DNA of 64,000 nucleotides from Halosimplex pelagicum (GTDB lineage: Archaea; Halobacteriota; Halobacteria; Halobacteriales; Haloarculaceae), in the NCBI RefSeq assembly GCF_013415905.1, contig NZ_CP058909.1:4588001-4652000 (forward strand), read 5' to 3'. The notes beneath the pieces were generated by a model. That model did not search any database. It was not told the DNA's origin and worked only from the letters and a program-made list of their open reading frames with translations. Shown here in pieces: positions 43,011-52,175 of the stretch (its first letter is position 1; every line of letters begins with the position of its first letter). Position numbers and translations under genes: made by a program.

Positions 43011-43718
43011 ATGACGCTACCCAACTACGGTCCCGCGGACGACGACCGACTGCACGAACTACCCCACGACGAACTCTCGGAAGCCAAACAGATCGACCAC
43101 GACGCGCCGACGTTCGACACGGGGACGACCATCGTCGCGATCGTCGCCGACGACGGCGTGGTGATGGCGGCCGACCAGCGGGCGAGCCTCGGCGGGAAGT
43201 TCACGACGAACAAGAACGCGGAGAAGATCTCGCGAGTCCACCCGACGGCCGCGCTGGCGATCTCGGGGTCGGTCGGGCCGGCGCAGAACCTGATCCGGTC
43301 GCTGCGGGCCGAGACGAGTCTCTACGAGTCCCGCCGGGAGGAACCGATGAGCATGCGAGCGCTCTCGCAGACGGCTGGTCACCTCGTTCGCGGGCTACCG
43401 GTCGCGCCGATCCTCGGCGGGGTCGACGCCGAGGGCGGTCACGTCTACGAACTCGACGGCGGCGGGAGCGTGATGGCGACCGACTACGCGGCGGGCGGGA
43501 GCGGGATGCAGGTCGCCTACGGCGTGCTCGAACGTCGGTTCGACCCCGAGGCGACCGGGGCGGCCGTCGCCGCGGTCGAAGCGGCGAGCGAGCGCGACAC
43601 CGCCAGCGGCAACGGCGTGACCGTGGCGACGGTCACCGCCGACGGGGTCGACATCGAGGGATATGACGAGACGGGAGACGCGTCGGGCCCCGGCACCACC
43701 GGCGAGGAGGTGGCCTGA
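43011..43718 (+). CDS. psmB: proteasome subunit beta
   Basis: 235 residues, catalytic beta subunit of the 20S proteasome. The propeptide ends at Gly38 and autocleavage exposes Thr39 (DTG-TTIVAI). Asp55 and Lys72 line up with the conserved Asp17 and Lys33 of mature beta subunits, and the GSG turn is in GGSGMQVAYGVLE. It forms the two inner rings of the barrel. It overlaps the alpha gene by 1 nt (TGATG), so the subunits are made together. The C-terminus has a Gly/Thr-rich tail. Confidence 0.93.
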   Translation: MTLPNYGPADDDRLHELPHDELSEAKQIDHDAPTFDTGTTIVAIVADDGVVMAADQRASLGGKFTTNKNAEKISRVHPTAALAISGSVGPAQNLIRSLRAETSLYESRREEPMSMRALSQTAGHLVRGLPVAPILGGVDAEGGHVYELDGGGSVMATDYAAGGSGMQVAYGVLERRFDPEATGAAVAAVEAASERDTASGNGVTVATVTADGVDIEGYDETGDASGPGTTGEEVA

Positions 43719-44476
43719 TGCAGTCGAACGACCAGCGGGCGTACGACCGCGGCGTGACGGTCTTCTCGCCGGACGGCCGACTGTATCAGGTCGAGTACGC
43801 CCGCGAGGCGGTCAAGCGCGGGAGTCCCGCGGTGGGCGTCGCGACCGACGACGCGGTGGTGTTCGCCGCCCACGCCCGGCCGCGGTCGCCGCTGATGGAG
43901 GTCGACAGCATCGAGAAAGTTCACGATCTGGACGGGCGGCTCGGGGTGGCGACCGCGGGTCACGTCGCCGACGCGCGACGGCTCGTCGACTTCGGGCGGC
44001 AGTTCGCCCAGCGTGAGCGCCTGCGCTACGGGGAGCCGCCGGGCGTCGAACCGCTCGCCAAGGCCGTCGCCGACCGGATCCAGGAGTCCACCCAGACCGG
44101 CGGGACGCGGCCGTTCGGGGCCGCGCTGCTCGTCGGCGGCGTTCCGGAGGCGTCCCCAGCGGCTGGTGAGGCCACCGATCCCGACCCGCAGCTCTACGAG
44201 ATCGACCCATCGGGGACGCCCACCGAGTGGCGAGCGACCGCGGTCGGCCGCGGGAGCGACGCCGTCCGCGACCACCTCGAAGCCGAGTACGCGGCCGGGC
44301 TGGACACCGGTGCGGGCGTCTCGCTCGCGCTCACCGCACTGGCCGAGAGTACCGAGGAATCGCCGACCGCCGAGGAGGTCGACGTGGCCGTACTGGACGG
44401 GGACGGTTTCGACGCGTTCGACCGCGACCGGCGGGAGGCGGCACTGACCGACGCCGGACTCGGAACGGCGTCGTGA
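43718..44476 (+). CDS. psmA: proteasome subunit alpha (divergent)
   Basis: 252 residues, outer-ring gate subunit. The N-terminal gate has AYDRGVTVFSPDGRLYQVEYAREAVKRG, and Lys67 in DSIEKV matches the pocket lysine that binds the HbYX tails of PAN-type ATPases. Divergence: the usual AADKxVRSxL segment reads AAHARPRSPL, and there is a short Ala/Glu/Pro insertion after GGVPEAS. Haloarchaea often encode two alpha subunits; this one, paired with psmB, may be the second, alternative type. Translationally coupled to psmB. Confidence 0.9.
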   Translation: MQSNDQRAYDRGVTVFSPDGRLYQVEYAREAVKRGSPAVGVATDDAVVFAAHARPRSPLMEVDSIEKVHDLDGRLGVATAGHVADARRLVDFGRQFAQRERLRYGEPPGVEPLAKAVADRIQESTQTGGTRPFGAALLVGGVPEASPAAGEATDPDPQLYEIDPSGTPTEWRATAVGRGSDAVRDHLEAEYAAGLDTGAGVSLALTALAESTEESPTAEEVDVAVLDGDGFDAFDRDRREAALTDAGLGTAS

Positions 44477-44506
44477 CGGGAGGCGGCACGCGCCGGTAGG
44501 GACCCG

Positions 44507-45607
44507 TCAGGATTCGGCGGCGCCCGACTCGGCGGCGCGGTCGTTCGCGCCCACGCCCTCGGTGTCGTCCGTCGATACCGCGGTCGAGTCGGCGGCGTCG
44601 TCGGCGTCGCTCCCCGCCGTCGGTCCGTCATCGCGCGACTCTCGACGGTGGTCGACGACGCGGCCGTCGCCCGCGACGTAGCAGACGAGCTCGTCCCCGT
44701 CGAGACGGACGGTGACGACGATACACCACGGGTCGCGGGAGACGACCCGCTCGCGCCACTCGCTGCCGACGTTCCAGATGGGGCGGTCGCGCACGTCTCG
44801 GCCGTGGTCGTGATAGAACGCGACGACCGCCGGGTGGTCGAGCAGTGTGAGCGCGACCGGACAGCGCAGGTCGGCACCGCAGGTGTCGCACTCGTAGACC
44901 GTCTGGACCGGGACGTACTCGTCGCCTTCCCCGTCCTCCTCGGACCCGCTACGCTCGTCCCCGCCGCGGTCGTCGTCGACGACCGGTTCGATCCGGGTCG
45001 AGACGGCTCCGGCGCACTCGGGGCAGACGCCGTCGTCGAACGATTCGATGCGGCGGCGGTGGTGGGCGTCGATAGCGTCGGCGAAGTCGTCGGGATCGCG
45101 GCCGGCGTAGCCGCCCGGGGGGAGCGAGAGTCGGAGGACGGTCCCGCCACAGCGCTCGCAGCCGACCTCGGTGACGTTGTCCGCGACCGCGGCGACGAGT
45201 CCGTTCTCGCGGCAGAGCGGGCACGGCTCGTCCAGATCGACCGGCTCGCGGTCGACGCTGGCGGTGTAGGTGCCGGCGGCGAGCGCGCGGGCGACCGACC
45301 GGCCGGCGTCGGTCAGCTCGTAGCGCTCGTCGGCCCGCTGGCGGACGAACCGGTCGGTGAGCTGGCGGAGATGGTAGGCGAACCCGGCGGAGGTGTCCGC
45401 GTCGGTGGCGTCGACGAGGTCGGAGAACGCGCGCGGTGACTCCGCGTCGAGCGCGCGGACGACGGCGAGACGCGTCTCCCCGCCCAGCGCGCCGAAGGCG
45501 TCGCTCGGCGTCGCCGCGTTTGGGTCCTCGGCGTCGCTCGCGGTGGCGGCCGCGGACCCGGAGCCCGCCGCTCCGTCTCCGCTCCCGTCCCGCCGGCCGT
45601 GAGTCAT
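44507..45607 (-). CDS. ArsR-type winged-helix protein with zinc ribbons
   Basis: 366 residues. A winged helix (about 35-112: FGALGGETRLAVVRALD, AYHLRQLTDR, LTDAGRSVARAL) is followed by a zinc-ribbon region with four CxxC pairs (C129/C132, C150/C153, C195/C198, C240/C243), enough for two zinc sites. A C-terminal domain (VVAFYHDHGRDVRDRPIW) and an acidic disordered tail follow. This is a DNA-binding regulator architecture common in haloarchaea; the target is unknown. It is divergent from moaA with ~130 bp between the starts. Confidence 0.83.
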   Translation of the reverse strand: MTHGRRDGSGDGAAGSGSAAATASDAEDPNAATPSDAFGALGGETRLAVVRALDAESPRAFSDLVDATDADTSAGFAYHLRQLTDRFVRQRADERYELTDAGRSVARALAAGTYTASVDREPVDLDEPCPLCRENGLVAAVADNVTEVGCERCGGTVLRLSLPPGGYAGRDPDDFADAIDAHHRRRIESFDDGVCPECAGAVSTRIEPVVDDDRGGDERSGSEEDGEGDEYVPVQTVYECDTCGADLRCPVALTLLDHPAVVAFYHDHGRDVRDRPIWNVGSEWRERVVSRDPWCIVVTVRLDGDELVCYVAGDGRVVDHRRESRDDGPTAGSDADDAADSTAVSTDDTEGVGANDRAAESGAAES

Positions 45608-45706
45608 GACACGACACTGCGTGCCACGGCGGTTTCAACCTGTCGTCGGAGGCGATCCCTGCGCCGGCGCGGGCGGGTGTGCGGAAACCTTGCAACGGGC
45701 ACCGGC

Positions 45707-45712
45707 CTTATT
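45707..45712 (+). promoter_or_regulatory. TATA box of moaA
   Basis: CTTATT centred ~27 nt before ATG 45736; decides that start. Confidence 0.5.
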
Positions 45713-45735
45713 ACCGCCGGGCCGAAAGGGCCGGT

Positions 45736-46815
45736 ATGCTCGCGGACGAGTTCGGCCGGGAGGTGTCGGGCGTGCGCGTCTCGCTCACCGACCGGTGCAA
45801 CTTCGACTGCGTCTACTGCCACAACGAGGGGCTGGGCGACACCCGAGGCCCCATGGCGCCCCGCGAGCACGAGATGAGCACCGACGACGTGGTCCGCTTC
45901 CTGGAGGTCGTCGCGGAGTTCGGCGTCGACTCGGTGAAGTTCACCGGCGGCGAACCGCTCCTGCGCGACGACCTAGAGGAGATCGTCGCTCGCACGCCCG
46001 ACGAGATGGAGGTCTCGCTCACCACGAACGGGACGATGCTCCCCGGTCGGGCCGCGGATCTGGTCGACGCCGGGCTCGAACGGGTCAACGTCTCCCAGGA
46101 CGCGCTCGACGAGGAGACGTTCAAGCAGGTGACCCAGGCCGCCGCCTACGACGCCGTGATGGACGGCGTCGACGCGGCGCTGTCGGCGGGGCTCGCACCG
46201 GTGAAGCTCAACATGGTCGTCTTCGAGCGGACGGCGGGATACGTTCCCGAGATGGTCGAGCACGTCGCCGAGAACGAGGGGCTGCGCCTGCAGCTCATCG
46301 AGTACATGCCGGAGATCGCCGGTCATCCCGAGTGGGCGATCGATATCGGTCGCGTCCACGACTGGCTGGCCGAGCAGGCCGACCACGTCGAACGCCGCGA
46401 GATGCACGACCGCAAGCGCTACTGGGTCACGCCGGAAGGGAGCGGTCTCGCCGGCGATGACCTCCTGGGCGACGACGGCGCGGTCGACGAGTCGAAGGCG
46501 GGGATGGTCGAGATCGTCGACCCCGTCGAGAACCCGACGTTCTGCGCGAACTGCCATCGCGTGCGCGTCACGCACGAAGGGTACCTGAAGGGGTGTCTGA
46601 ATCGCAACGACGACTTGCGGCCGATGGGCGAGATGACTCGCGGGGAGATCCGCGAGACGTTCCGCGAGACGGTCGCGAACCGGGTTCCCTTCTACGGCGA
46701 GTACATGGTCGAGGAAGACGGCGAGTGGGTCGTCGACGAGAAGTACCTCGACGGCGCGGCCGGCGGCGACGCGTACCCGAGCGTCGACGAGGCGCCGGCC
46801 GAGACCGACGACTGA
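45736..46815 (+). CDS. moaA: GTP 3',8-cyclase (radical SAM)
   Basis: 359 residues. First step of molybdopterin synthesis: GTP to 3',8-cyclo-GTP. The radical SAM cluster motif is C21-xxx-C25-xx-C28 (CNFDCVYC), followed by [10 protein letters not shown] and SLTTNGTML. The second, substrate-binding 4Fe-4S cluster is C270-xx-C273-(13)-C287. The C-terminal tail is acidic. Cytoplasmic. Monocistronic and leaderless. It could supply cofactor to the molybdopterin oxidoreductase at 54266. Confidence 0.95.
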   Translation: MLADEFGREVSGVRVSLTDRCNFDCVYCHNEGLGDTRGPMAPREHEMSTDDVVRFLEVVAEFGVDSVKFTGGEPLLRDDLEEIVARTPDEMEVSLTTNGTMLPGRAADLVDAGLERVNVSQDALDEETFKQVTQAAAYDAVMDGVDAALSAGLAPVKLNMVVFERTAGYVPEMVEHVAENEGLRLQLIEYMPEIAGHPEWAIDIGRVHDWLAEQADHVERREMHDRKRYWVTPEGSGLAGDDLLGDDGAVDESKAGMVEIVDPVENPTFCANCHRVRVTHEGYLKGCLNRNDDLRPMGEMTRGEIRETFRETVANRVPFYGEYMVEEDGEWVVDEKYLDGAAGGDAYPSVDEAPAETDD

Positions 46816-46833
46816 CCGCCGAGCGGCGCTCGC

Positions 46834-47382
46834 TCAGTCGAGTTCGGCCAGCGTCTTCGCGACGATCTCGTCGATGTCGGTCGTGCCGTAGCGCTCGCGA
46901 GTGGTGTCGTGCATCCGTTCGTCGGCGGCCGCCCACGCCTCGGCGGTCCAGAAGCGGGCGTCTTTCGCGTCGGTGCCCGCGTCGAGGTCGCCGCGCGTGT
47001 CCTCCCGGTGGACGGCGTACTCGAAACCGACCATGTGCTTGCCATCGACCACCCAGGTCCCGCGGCCGGCGACCAGCATCAGGTCGTCGCGGTCGACGAC
47101 GAGGCCGGTTTCTTCTTCGAGTTCGCGCGCAGCCGCTCGCGCGGGATCCTCTCCCCAGTCGATGTGGCCGGCGGGCGTACCCCACTGTCCTTCCGATTCG
47201 CCGACCGCACGCTGGATCAGCAGTGCTCGCTCCGCGTCGACGACGGTGACGCTCGCGCCAGGCGTCGGGCTGTGGAAGACGTACCGCTCGCAGTCGTCGC
47301 AGACGGACGCTCCGGGAGCGAGATCCGAGTCGCGGAGCTCGTGCCCGCAGTACCCGCAGAAGTCGGGCTCGAAGTTCGTCAT
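46834..47382 (-). CDS. NUDIX hydrolase with N-terminal zinc ribbon
   Basis: 182 residues. Zinc ribbon with C9, C12, C28 and C31, as in NudC-like enzymes. The Nudix box at 72-94 (GHIDWGEDPARAAARELEEE followed by TGL) fits G-5x-E-7x-REUxEE-xGU completely. It hydrolyses a nucleoside diphosphate linked to another group; zinc-ribbon members often act on NADH or capped RNA, but substrate is not set by sequence. Convergent with moaA. A CGTTAACAG element lies 26 nt before the ATG. Confidence 0.9.
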   Translation of the reverse strand: MTNFEPDFCGYCGHELRDSDLAPGASVCDDCERYVFHSPTPGASVTVVDAERALLIQRAVGESEGQWGTPAGHIDWGEDPARAAARELEEETGLVVDRDDLMLVAGRGTWVVDGKHMVGFEYAVHREDTRGDLDAGTDAKDARFWTAEAWAAADERMHDTTRERYGTTDIDEIVAKTLAELD

Positions 47383-47493
47383 CGCCCGACGGTCGTCCGC
47401 CGGGCTGTTAACGCCTGCGTCGATTCGATCGTGAGGGTTCGGTCGACGGCGGCGGCCGCCGGTCGGGCGGTTCGGGACTCCCGGGCGGGCGCC

Positions 47494-47781
47494 CTACGGC
47501 CGTCTGAAGGTGTAGGTGACGCCGTCGCGCTCGACGCGGAGTTCGCCGGCGTCGTGGTCGAAGACGAGCCGCTCGGGGACGCCCGAGAACTCGTGGAGGG
47601 GCATCCCGGTCTCGACCCGGCCGCCGGGGTGGACCGTGACGTGGGTCCGCCCGCGGAAGTCGGCGACGACCGACCCGTCGTCGCCCTCGGAGACGGCGGT
47701 CGCCCCGGCGAAGCGTTCGAGCGCGTTCCGGACGGCCTCGCCGTCGGCCGGGTCGACGGATTCGGTGTCGGGATCGGCCAT
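47494..47781 (-). CDS. small conserved haloarchaeal protein
   Basis: 95 acidic residues with no membrane helix. A helix (GEAVRNALERFAG) is followed by a strand-rich part: SVVADFRGRTHVTVHPGGRV, then LVFDHDAGELRVERDGVTYTF. It looks like a small alpha/beta fold; function unknown. Codon bias is strong, which supports it as a real gene. Monocistronic. Confidence 0.7.
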   Translation of the reverse strand: MADPDTESVDPADGEAVRNALERFAGATAVSEGDDGSVVADFRGRTHVTVHPGGRVETGMPLHEFSGVPERLVFDHDAGELRVERDGVTYTFRRP

Positions 47782-47897
47782 ATCGACCCGACGGGACGGG
47801 CGGGGAAAGCGGTGACGGCGGGTGCCGGGTGAGGTTTCCCGCGGTCGGCGGATCGGGTCCGTGCCAGCGGTTCACGCGAGGCGCCCACTTCGTGATG

Positions 47898-47905
47898 TTT
47901 AAATA
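47898..47905 (+). promoter_or_regulatory. upstream TATA box of the tRNA-Ser / ribosomal protein operon
   Basis: TTTAAATA, the strongest TATA match in this region. It would start transcription near 47928, immediately before a hairpin (arms CGTGC 47933-47937 with GCACG 47961-47965, and GGGGC 47939-47943 with GCCCC 47949-47953). Confidence 0.5.
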
Positions 47906-47993
47906 GGGGCCAGGAGGTAATTCAGATACGCTCGTGCAGGGGCGCCGGGCCCCGAGTCCCGCACGTGACAGCCGGTCGCGACCGCGAGGGCGG

Positions 47994-48001
47994 TAGTATA
48001 C
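47994..48001 (+). promoter_or_regulatory. proximal TATA box of tRNA-Ser
   Basis: TAGTATAC centred ~26 nt before the first base of the mature tRNA at 48024. Confidence 0.55.
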
Positions 48002-48023
48002 AACCGCACGCTGCAAAGTGCGT

Positions 48024-48108
48024 GTCGTGGTAGCCAAGCCTGGCCCAAGGCGCAGGGTTGCTAACTCTGTGGCGTACAGCCTCCGGGGTTCGAATCCCCG
48101 CCACGACG
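48024..48108 (+). tRNA. tRNA-Ser (GCT)
   Basis: 85 nt. Acceptor GTCGTGG/CCACGAC with discriminator G. Anticodon loop TTGCTAA (anticodon GCT), a long variable arm (type II tRNA, as for Ser) and T arm CGGGG-TTCGAAT-CCCCG. No CCA encoded and no intron. It lies 22 nt before the S13 gene, so it is probably processed from the ribosomal operon transcript. Confidence 0.96.
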
Positions 48109-48130
48109 CTCACACCCGAATCACAGACAC

Positions 48131-48658
48131 ATGAGTGCAGAAGACCAAGACCCGGACGAAGCGGACGAGGAAGAGGACATCCGCTACTTCGTCCGAATCG
48201 GCCAGACCGACCTCGACGGCACGAAGTCCGTCGAGCGGTCGCTCACCGACATGAACGGTATCGGCCATCGCGCGGCCCGCATCATCGCCGAGGAGGCCGG
48301 CATCGACCGCCGGGCAGTCTTCGGCAAACTCGACGAGGAGGACATCGACGAGATCGTCGCCCTCGTGGAGGGCTTCGCCGAGGAGGCGCCCGAGTGGCTC
48401 GTCAACCACCGGAACGACTTCTTCGCCGGCGACAGCACCCACGAGACGGGGACCGACCTCGAGATGTCCCGTCGGCAGGACATCAACCGCATGAAGATGA
48501 TCGACTCCTACAAGGGCGTCCGGCACAAGCGCGGACAGAAGGTCCGCGGACAGCGCACCAAGTCCACCGGTCGCTCCGAGGGCACCATCGGCGTCAACGT
48601 CGAGGCCATCAAGGAAGAGCAGGCCGAGGCGGCCGAGGCAGAGGGGGATGAGGAGTAA
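48131..48658 (+). CDS. rps13: 30S ribosomal protein S13 (uS13)
   Basis: 175 residues. An acidic N-terminus ([12 protein letters not shown]) is followed by the S13 core [20 protein letters not shown] and the helix-two-turn-helix [10 protein letters not shown], with the conserved [23 protein letters not shown] region near 131-153 that contacts tRNA and the 30S head. An acidic C-terminal tail is typical of halophiles. First protein gene of the operon; its stop overlaps the S4 start (TAATG). Confidence 0.97.
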   Translation: MSAEDQDPDEADEEEDIRYFVRIGQTDLDGTKSVERSLTDMNGIGHRAARIIAEEAGIDRRAVFGKLDEEDIDEIVALVEGFAEEAPEWLVNHRNDFFAGDSTHETGTDLEMSRRQDINRMKMIDSYKGVRHKRGQKVRGQRTKSTGRSEGTIGVNVEAIKEEQAEAAEAEGDEE

Positions 48659-49176
48659 TGGCGCTCGGTAGCAACACCAAGTTCTACGAGACGCCCAACC
48701 ACCCCTACCAGGGCGAGCGCATCAGCGAGGAGTCCGCCCTCACCGGCCAGTACGGCCTGAAGAACAAGGAGGAGCTGTGGCGCGCCCAGTCCGAGCTGCG
48801 CGCCTACCGCCGGGAGGCCCGGAAGCTACTGGGCCAGACCGACGCCGAGGGCGCGGCCAAGGAGACCGAGGAGTTCCTCGCCCGCCTCAAGCGCATCGGC
48901 GTCCTCGACGAGACGGACTCGCTGGACGACATCCTGTCGCTGGACGTGACGGACATCCTCGAACGGCGACTGCAGACGGTCGTCTACCGGAAGGGGCTGG
49001 CCAACACGACCAGTCAGGCCCGGCAGTTCGTCTCCCACGGTCACGTCACCGTCGAGGGCCAGCGCGTTACCCGGCCCTCGAAGAAGGTCGACGTGAGCGA
49101 GGAGGGGAGCGTCGAGTTCGACTCGACGAGCCCGCTGACGGACGAACTCCACCCCGAACGCGCGGAGGACCAATAA
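48658..49176 (+). CDS. rps4: 30S ribosomal protein S4 (uS4)
   Basis: 172 residues. Archaeal S4 with [33 protein letters not shown] and the S4 RNA-binding domain ([33 protein letters not shown]). Early 16S rRNA-binding assembly protein. It overlaps S13 by 1 nt and sits 1 nt before S11. Confidence 0.97.
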   Translation: MALGSNTKFYETPNHPYQGERISEESALTGQYGLKNKEELWRAQSELRAYRREARKLLGQTDAEGAAKETEEFLARLKRIGVLDETDSLDDILSLDVTDILERRLQTVVYRKGLANTTSQARQFVSHGHVTVEGQRVTRPSKKVDVSEEGSVEFDSTSPLTDELHPERAEDQ

Positions 49177-49177
49177 C

Positions 49178-49567
49178 ATGAGCGAGACCCAGGACGACAA
49201 GTGGGGCATCGCCCACGTACACGCATCGTTCAACAACACGATCATCACGATCACGGACGAGACGGGCGCCGAGACGCTCGCCAAGTCCTCCGGCGGGACC
49301 GTCGTGAAGCAGAACCGCGACGAGGCCTCGCCGTACGCGGCCATGCAGATGGCCGAGGTCGTCGCCGAGGAGGTCCAGGCACAGGGCGTCGAGGGCGTTC
49401 ACGTCCGCGTGCGCGGCCCGGGTGGCAACCAGCAGACCAACCCCGGTCCGGGCGCGCAGGCGACCATCCGCGCGCTGGCGCGAGCCGGCCTCGAGATCGG
49501 TCGCATCGAGGACGTGACCCCGATCCCGCACGACGGCACTCGCGGTCCCAAGAACGCAGGATTCTAA
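49178..49567 (+). CDS. rps11: 30S ribosomal protein S11 (uS11)
   Basis: 129 residues. Conserved S11 blocks [40 protein letters not shown] and the C-terminal [17 protein letters not shown] motif. Platform protein of the 30S subunit. Follows S4 by 1 nt and precedes RpoD by 2 nt. Confidence 0.97.
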   Translation: MSETQDDKWGIAHVHASFNNTIITITDETGAETLAKSSGGTVVKQNRDEASPYAAMQMAEVVAEEVQAQGVEGVHVRVRGPGGNQQTNPGPGAQATIRALARAGLEIGRIEDVTPIPHDGTRGPKNAGF

Positions 49568-49569
49568 CG

Positions 49570-50337
49570 ATGGAGGACTACGAGGTCGAGTTCGTCGAAC
49601 GCGGCGACCGGGAAGCGCGCTTCCTGGTGCGGGGGATCACCCCCGCGTTCGCCAACGGCATCCGCCGCGCGATGATCGCGGACGTGCCCACCTTCTCCAT
49701 CGACCAGCTGCGCGTCGTGGAGAACTCCAGCGTGATGTTCGACGAGCAGATCGGACTCCGGCTCGGGCTGGTGCCGCTGACCACGCCCGAGGGCGAGTTC
49801 GAGATCGGCGACGAAGTGACGCTGGCGCTCGACGTGGAGGGGCCGAGCCGCGAGGAGACGACCGAGACCGTCACCGCGTACTCGGGCGACATCGTCTCCA
49901 GCGACGAGGCGGTCCGACCCGCCAACGACAACATCCCGATCATCGACCTCAAGGCCGGCCAGCGCCTCGAAGCCGAGGCCGACGCCGTGCTCGACCGCGG
50001 TCGGGACCACGCCAAACACCAGGGCGGCGTGGCCGTCGGCTACCGCCACCTCCAGCGCGTGAACGTGGTCGGCGACAAGGGCGAGTTCGCCGACGAGGAA
50101 CCGCACATCCTCCGCGGCGTGATCGAGGAGGACGGCGAGCTGGTCCACACCGACGAGTTCGGCAACGACCTGACCCAGCGCTACCCCGGCAAAGAGCTAG
50201 AGGTCGAGGACGTGCCGAACGCCTTCGTCTTCCACGTCGAGACCGACGGGTCGCTGACGGTCGACGAGCTCGTGACCCGGGCGGTCGGGTCGCTGCGCGA
50301 CCGCGCGGACGAACTGCGCGAATCGATCCAACTGTAA
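49570..50337 (+). CDS. rpoD: DNA-directed RNA polymerase subunit D
   Basis: 255 residues from ATG 49570 ([20 protein letters not shown]). Archaeal Rpo3: [24 protein letters not shown] (dimerisation domain), [16 protein letters not shown] region, and a C-terminal [23 protein letters not shown] helix. It forms the assembly platform with RpoL. The insert domain seems reduced and I see no Cys cluster for the ferredoxin-like Fe-S site found in some archaeal D subunits, which is usual in halophiles. Confidence 0.96.
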   Translation: MEDYEVEFVERGDREARFLVRGITPAFANGIRRAMIADVPTFSIDQLRVVENSSVMFDEQIGLRLGLVPLTTPEGEFEIGDEVTLALDVEGPSREETTETVTAYSGDIVSSDEAVRPANDNIPIIDLKAGQRLEAEADAVLDRGRDHAKHQGGVAVGYRHLQRVNVVGDKGEFADEEPHILRGVIEEDGELVHTDEFGNDLTQRYPGKELEVEDVPNAFVFHVETDGSLTVDELVTRAVGSLRDRADELRESIQL

Positions 50338-50514
50338 CGATGAACGACACCCCTCGAACCCACGGCGTTCGCATCCGGTCGTCGGGCGGCAGTTCCGACG
50401 GCCACGAGCGCCCCGCTCGTCCGGCTGGAAACGCGCGGACGGCGGACCGATCGGTCGCAGACGGCGACCGGATCGAAAGCGGTTTGAGGGGCGGCACGAA
50501 ACAGCAGTTTGCGA

Positions 50515-50599
50515 GCAGGGATAGCCAAGTCAGGCCAACGGCGCAGCGTTCAGGGCGCTGTCCCGTAGGGGTCCGCAGGTTCAAATCCTGCTCCCTGCA
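50515..50599 (+). tRNA. tRNA-Leu (CAG)
   Basis: 85 nt. Acceptor GCAGGGA/TCCCTGC with discriminator A. Anticodon stem-loop CAGCG-TTCAGGG-CGCTG (anticodon CAG), long variable arm and T arm GCAGG-TTCAAAT-CCTGC. No CCA and no intron. It is embedded between rpoD and the L18e gene, 18 nt before the latter. Upstream 50338-50514 holds no gene I can support; no clear TATA was found. Confidence 0.96.
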
Positions 50600-50617
50600 C
50601 TTTTCTAGGAGAAACGT

Positions 50618-50968
50618 ATGAGCAAGAGCAATCCGAGACTCAGTAGCCTCATCGCTGACCTCAAGACGACCGCCCGCAACTCGGGCGGCGACGTCTGGGG
50701 CGACGTGGCCGAGCGCTTAGAGAGTCCGCGGCGCACCCACGCGGAAGTCAACCTGGGTCGTATCGAGCGATACGCCCAGGAAGACGAGACCGTGGTCGTG
50801 CCCGGCAAGGTGCTCGGCAGTGGCGTCCTGCAGAAGGACGTGACCGTCGCCGCGGTCGACTTCTCCGGCACCGCCGAGAAGAAGATCGACCAGGTCGGCG
50901 AGGCGGCACCGCTAGAACAGGTACTCGAGAACAACCCCGAGGGATCGAACGTGCGGGTGATCCGATGA
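50618..50968 (+). CDS. rpl18e: 50S ribosomal protein L18e (eL18)
   Basis: 116 residues. L18e core: [60 protein letters not shown]. Archaeal/eukaryotic-specific 23S-binding protein. Overlaps L13 by 4 nt (ATGA). Confidence 0.97.
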   Translation: MSKSNPRLSSLIADLKTTARNSGGDVWGDVAERLESPRRTHAEVNLGRIERYAQEDETVVVPGKVLGSGVLQKDVTVAAVDFSGTAEKKIDQVGEAAPLEQVLENNPEGSNVRVIR

Positions 50969-51402
50969 GCCTCGCCGAGTTCGAGGCCGACGTGGTCGTC
51001 GACGCGCGTGACTGCATCCTCGGTCGCGTGGCCTCGCAGGTCGCCGAGCGGGCGATGGACGGCGAGCGCGTCGCGGTGGTCAACGCCGAGGCGGCGGTCA
51101 TCACCGGCAGCGAGGACGACGTGATCGGCACGTTCGAGACGCGACGGGAGCTGGGCTCCGACCAGGGGCCGGCCTACCCGAAGCGACCGGACGGCATCCT
51201 CAAGCGGTCGATCCGCGGGATGGTGCCCTACAAGACGACGCGCGGTCGCGACGCCTTCGAGAACGTCCGCGTCTACGTGGGCAACCCCTACGACGACGAC
51301 GGCGAAGTGCTCGACGGCACGTCGCTGGACCGACTGTCGAACATCAAGTTCGTCTCGCTCGGCGACGTGAGCGAGGCACTGGGAGCCAACAACACATGGT
51401 AA
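50965..51402 (+). CDS. rpl13: 50S ribosomal protein L13 (uL13)
   Basis: 145 residues. [38 protein letters not shown] and the [33 protein letters not shown] core of archaeal L13. Overlaps the S9 gene by 7 nt. Confidence 0.97.
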   Translation: MSLAEFEADVVVDARDCILGRVASQVAERAMDGERVAVVNAEAAVITGSEDDVIGTFETRRELGSDQGPAYPKRPDGILKRSIRGMVPYKTTRGRDAFENVRVYVGNPYDDDGEVLDGTSLDRLSNIKFVSLGDVSEALGANNTW

Positions 51403-51794
51403 CGAACACCTCCGGAAAGAAGAAGACGGCCGTGGCCCGCGCGACGATCCGCGAGGGCGAGGGTCGCGTGCGTATCAACGCACAGCCAGTGGAGTTGACC
51501 GAGCCGGAGCTGGCCCAGCTGAAGATGCTCGAACCGTTCCGCCTGGCCGACGACGACCTCCGCGAGGGCGTCGACGTCGAGGTGGACGTGGAGGGCGGCG
51601 GCGTGATGGGGCAGGCCGACGCGGCCCGCACCGCCATCGCCCGCGGGCTGGTCCAGCACACGAACGACGCCGAGCTCCGCGACGCCTTCATGGAGTTCGA
51701 CCGGTCGCTGCTGGTCAACGACGTGCGCCAGAGCGAGTCCAAGAAGTGGGGCGGCCCCGGCGCACGGGCCCGCTACCAGAAGTCCTACCGGTGA
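51396..51794 (+). CDS. rps9: 30S ribosomal protein S9 (uS9)
   Basis: 132 residues. [24 protein letters not shown] and the C-terminal [19 protein letters not shown], whose final basic tail reaches the P-site tRNA. 7 nt overlap with L13; 7 nt gap before rpoN. Confidence 0.97.
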   Translation: MVTNTSGKKKTAVARATIREGEGRVRINAQPVELTEPELAQLKMLEPFRLADDDLREGVDVEVDVEGGGVMGQADAARTAIARGLVQHTNDAELRDAFMEFDRSLLVNDVRQSESKKWGGPGARARYQKSYR

Positions 51795-51801
51795 TATCGC
51801 C

Positions 51802-52002
51802 ATGATGGTCCCGGTCCGGTGTTTCACGTGCGGTACCGTCGTCGGCGAGCACTGGGAGGAGTTCAAGGCTCGCACCCGCGAAGCCGAGGATCCCGAGGAC
51901 CCGGAGAAGGTCCTCGACGACCTGGGCGTCGAACGGCACTGCTGCCGGCGGATGCTCGTCTCGCACAAGGACCTGGTCGACATCGTCGCACCCTACCAAT
52001 GA
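51802..52002 (+). CDS. rpoN: DNA-directed RNA polymerase subunit N
   Basis: 66 residues, the family's normal size. Zinc-bundle ligands: CFTCG near the start and the CC pair in RHCCRRML. Rpo10 homologue, contacts subunit D. MM start ([11 protein letters not shown]) as in relatives. Stop overlaps the rpoK ATG. Confidence 0.96.
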   Translation: MMVPVRCFTCGTVVGEHWEEFKARTREAEDPEDPEKVLDDLGVERHCCRRMLVSHKDLVDIVAPYQ

Positions 52003-52175
52003 GCCAGCAGTACAACCGCTACGAGAAGGCCCGCATCATCGGCGCGCGAGCGCTGCAGGTGGCCTACGGGGCGCCCGTGCTCGTCGACACCGAGCAGACC
52101 CAGCCCATCCTGATCGCCGCCGAGGAGTACGACTCCGGTGCGCTACCCTTCACCGTGCGGCGGGGTGAGCAGTGA
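51999..52175 (+). CDS. rpoK: DNA-directed RNA polymerase subunit K
   Basis: 58 residues, archaeal RpoK/Rpb6/omega. [23 protein letters not shown] is the conserved core helix. Overlaps rpoN by 4 nt (ATGA) and eno by 4 nt (GTGA). Stabilises the clamp and assembly of RNA polymerase. Confidence 0.95.
   Translation: MSQQYNRYEKARIIGARALQVAYGAPVLVDTEQTQPILIAAEEYDSGALPFTVRRGEQ

Noticed and set aside
50340..50621. 93-codon frame between rpoD and L18e
   Set aside because: Runs through tRNA-Leu; not protein-like.
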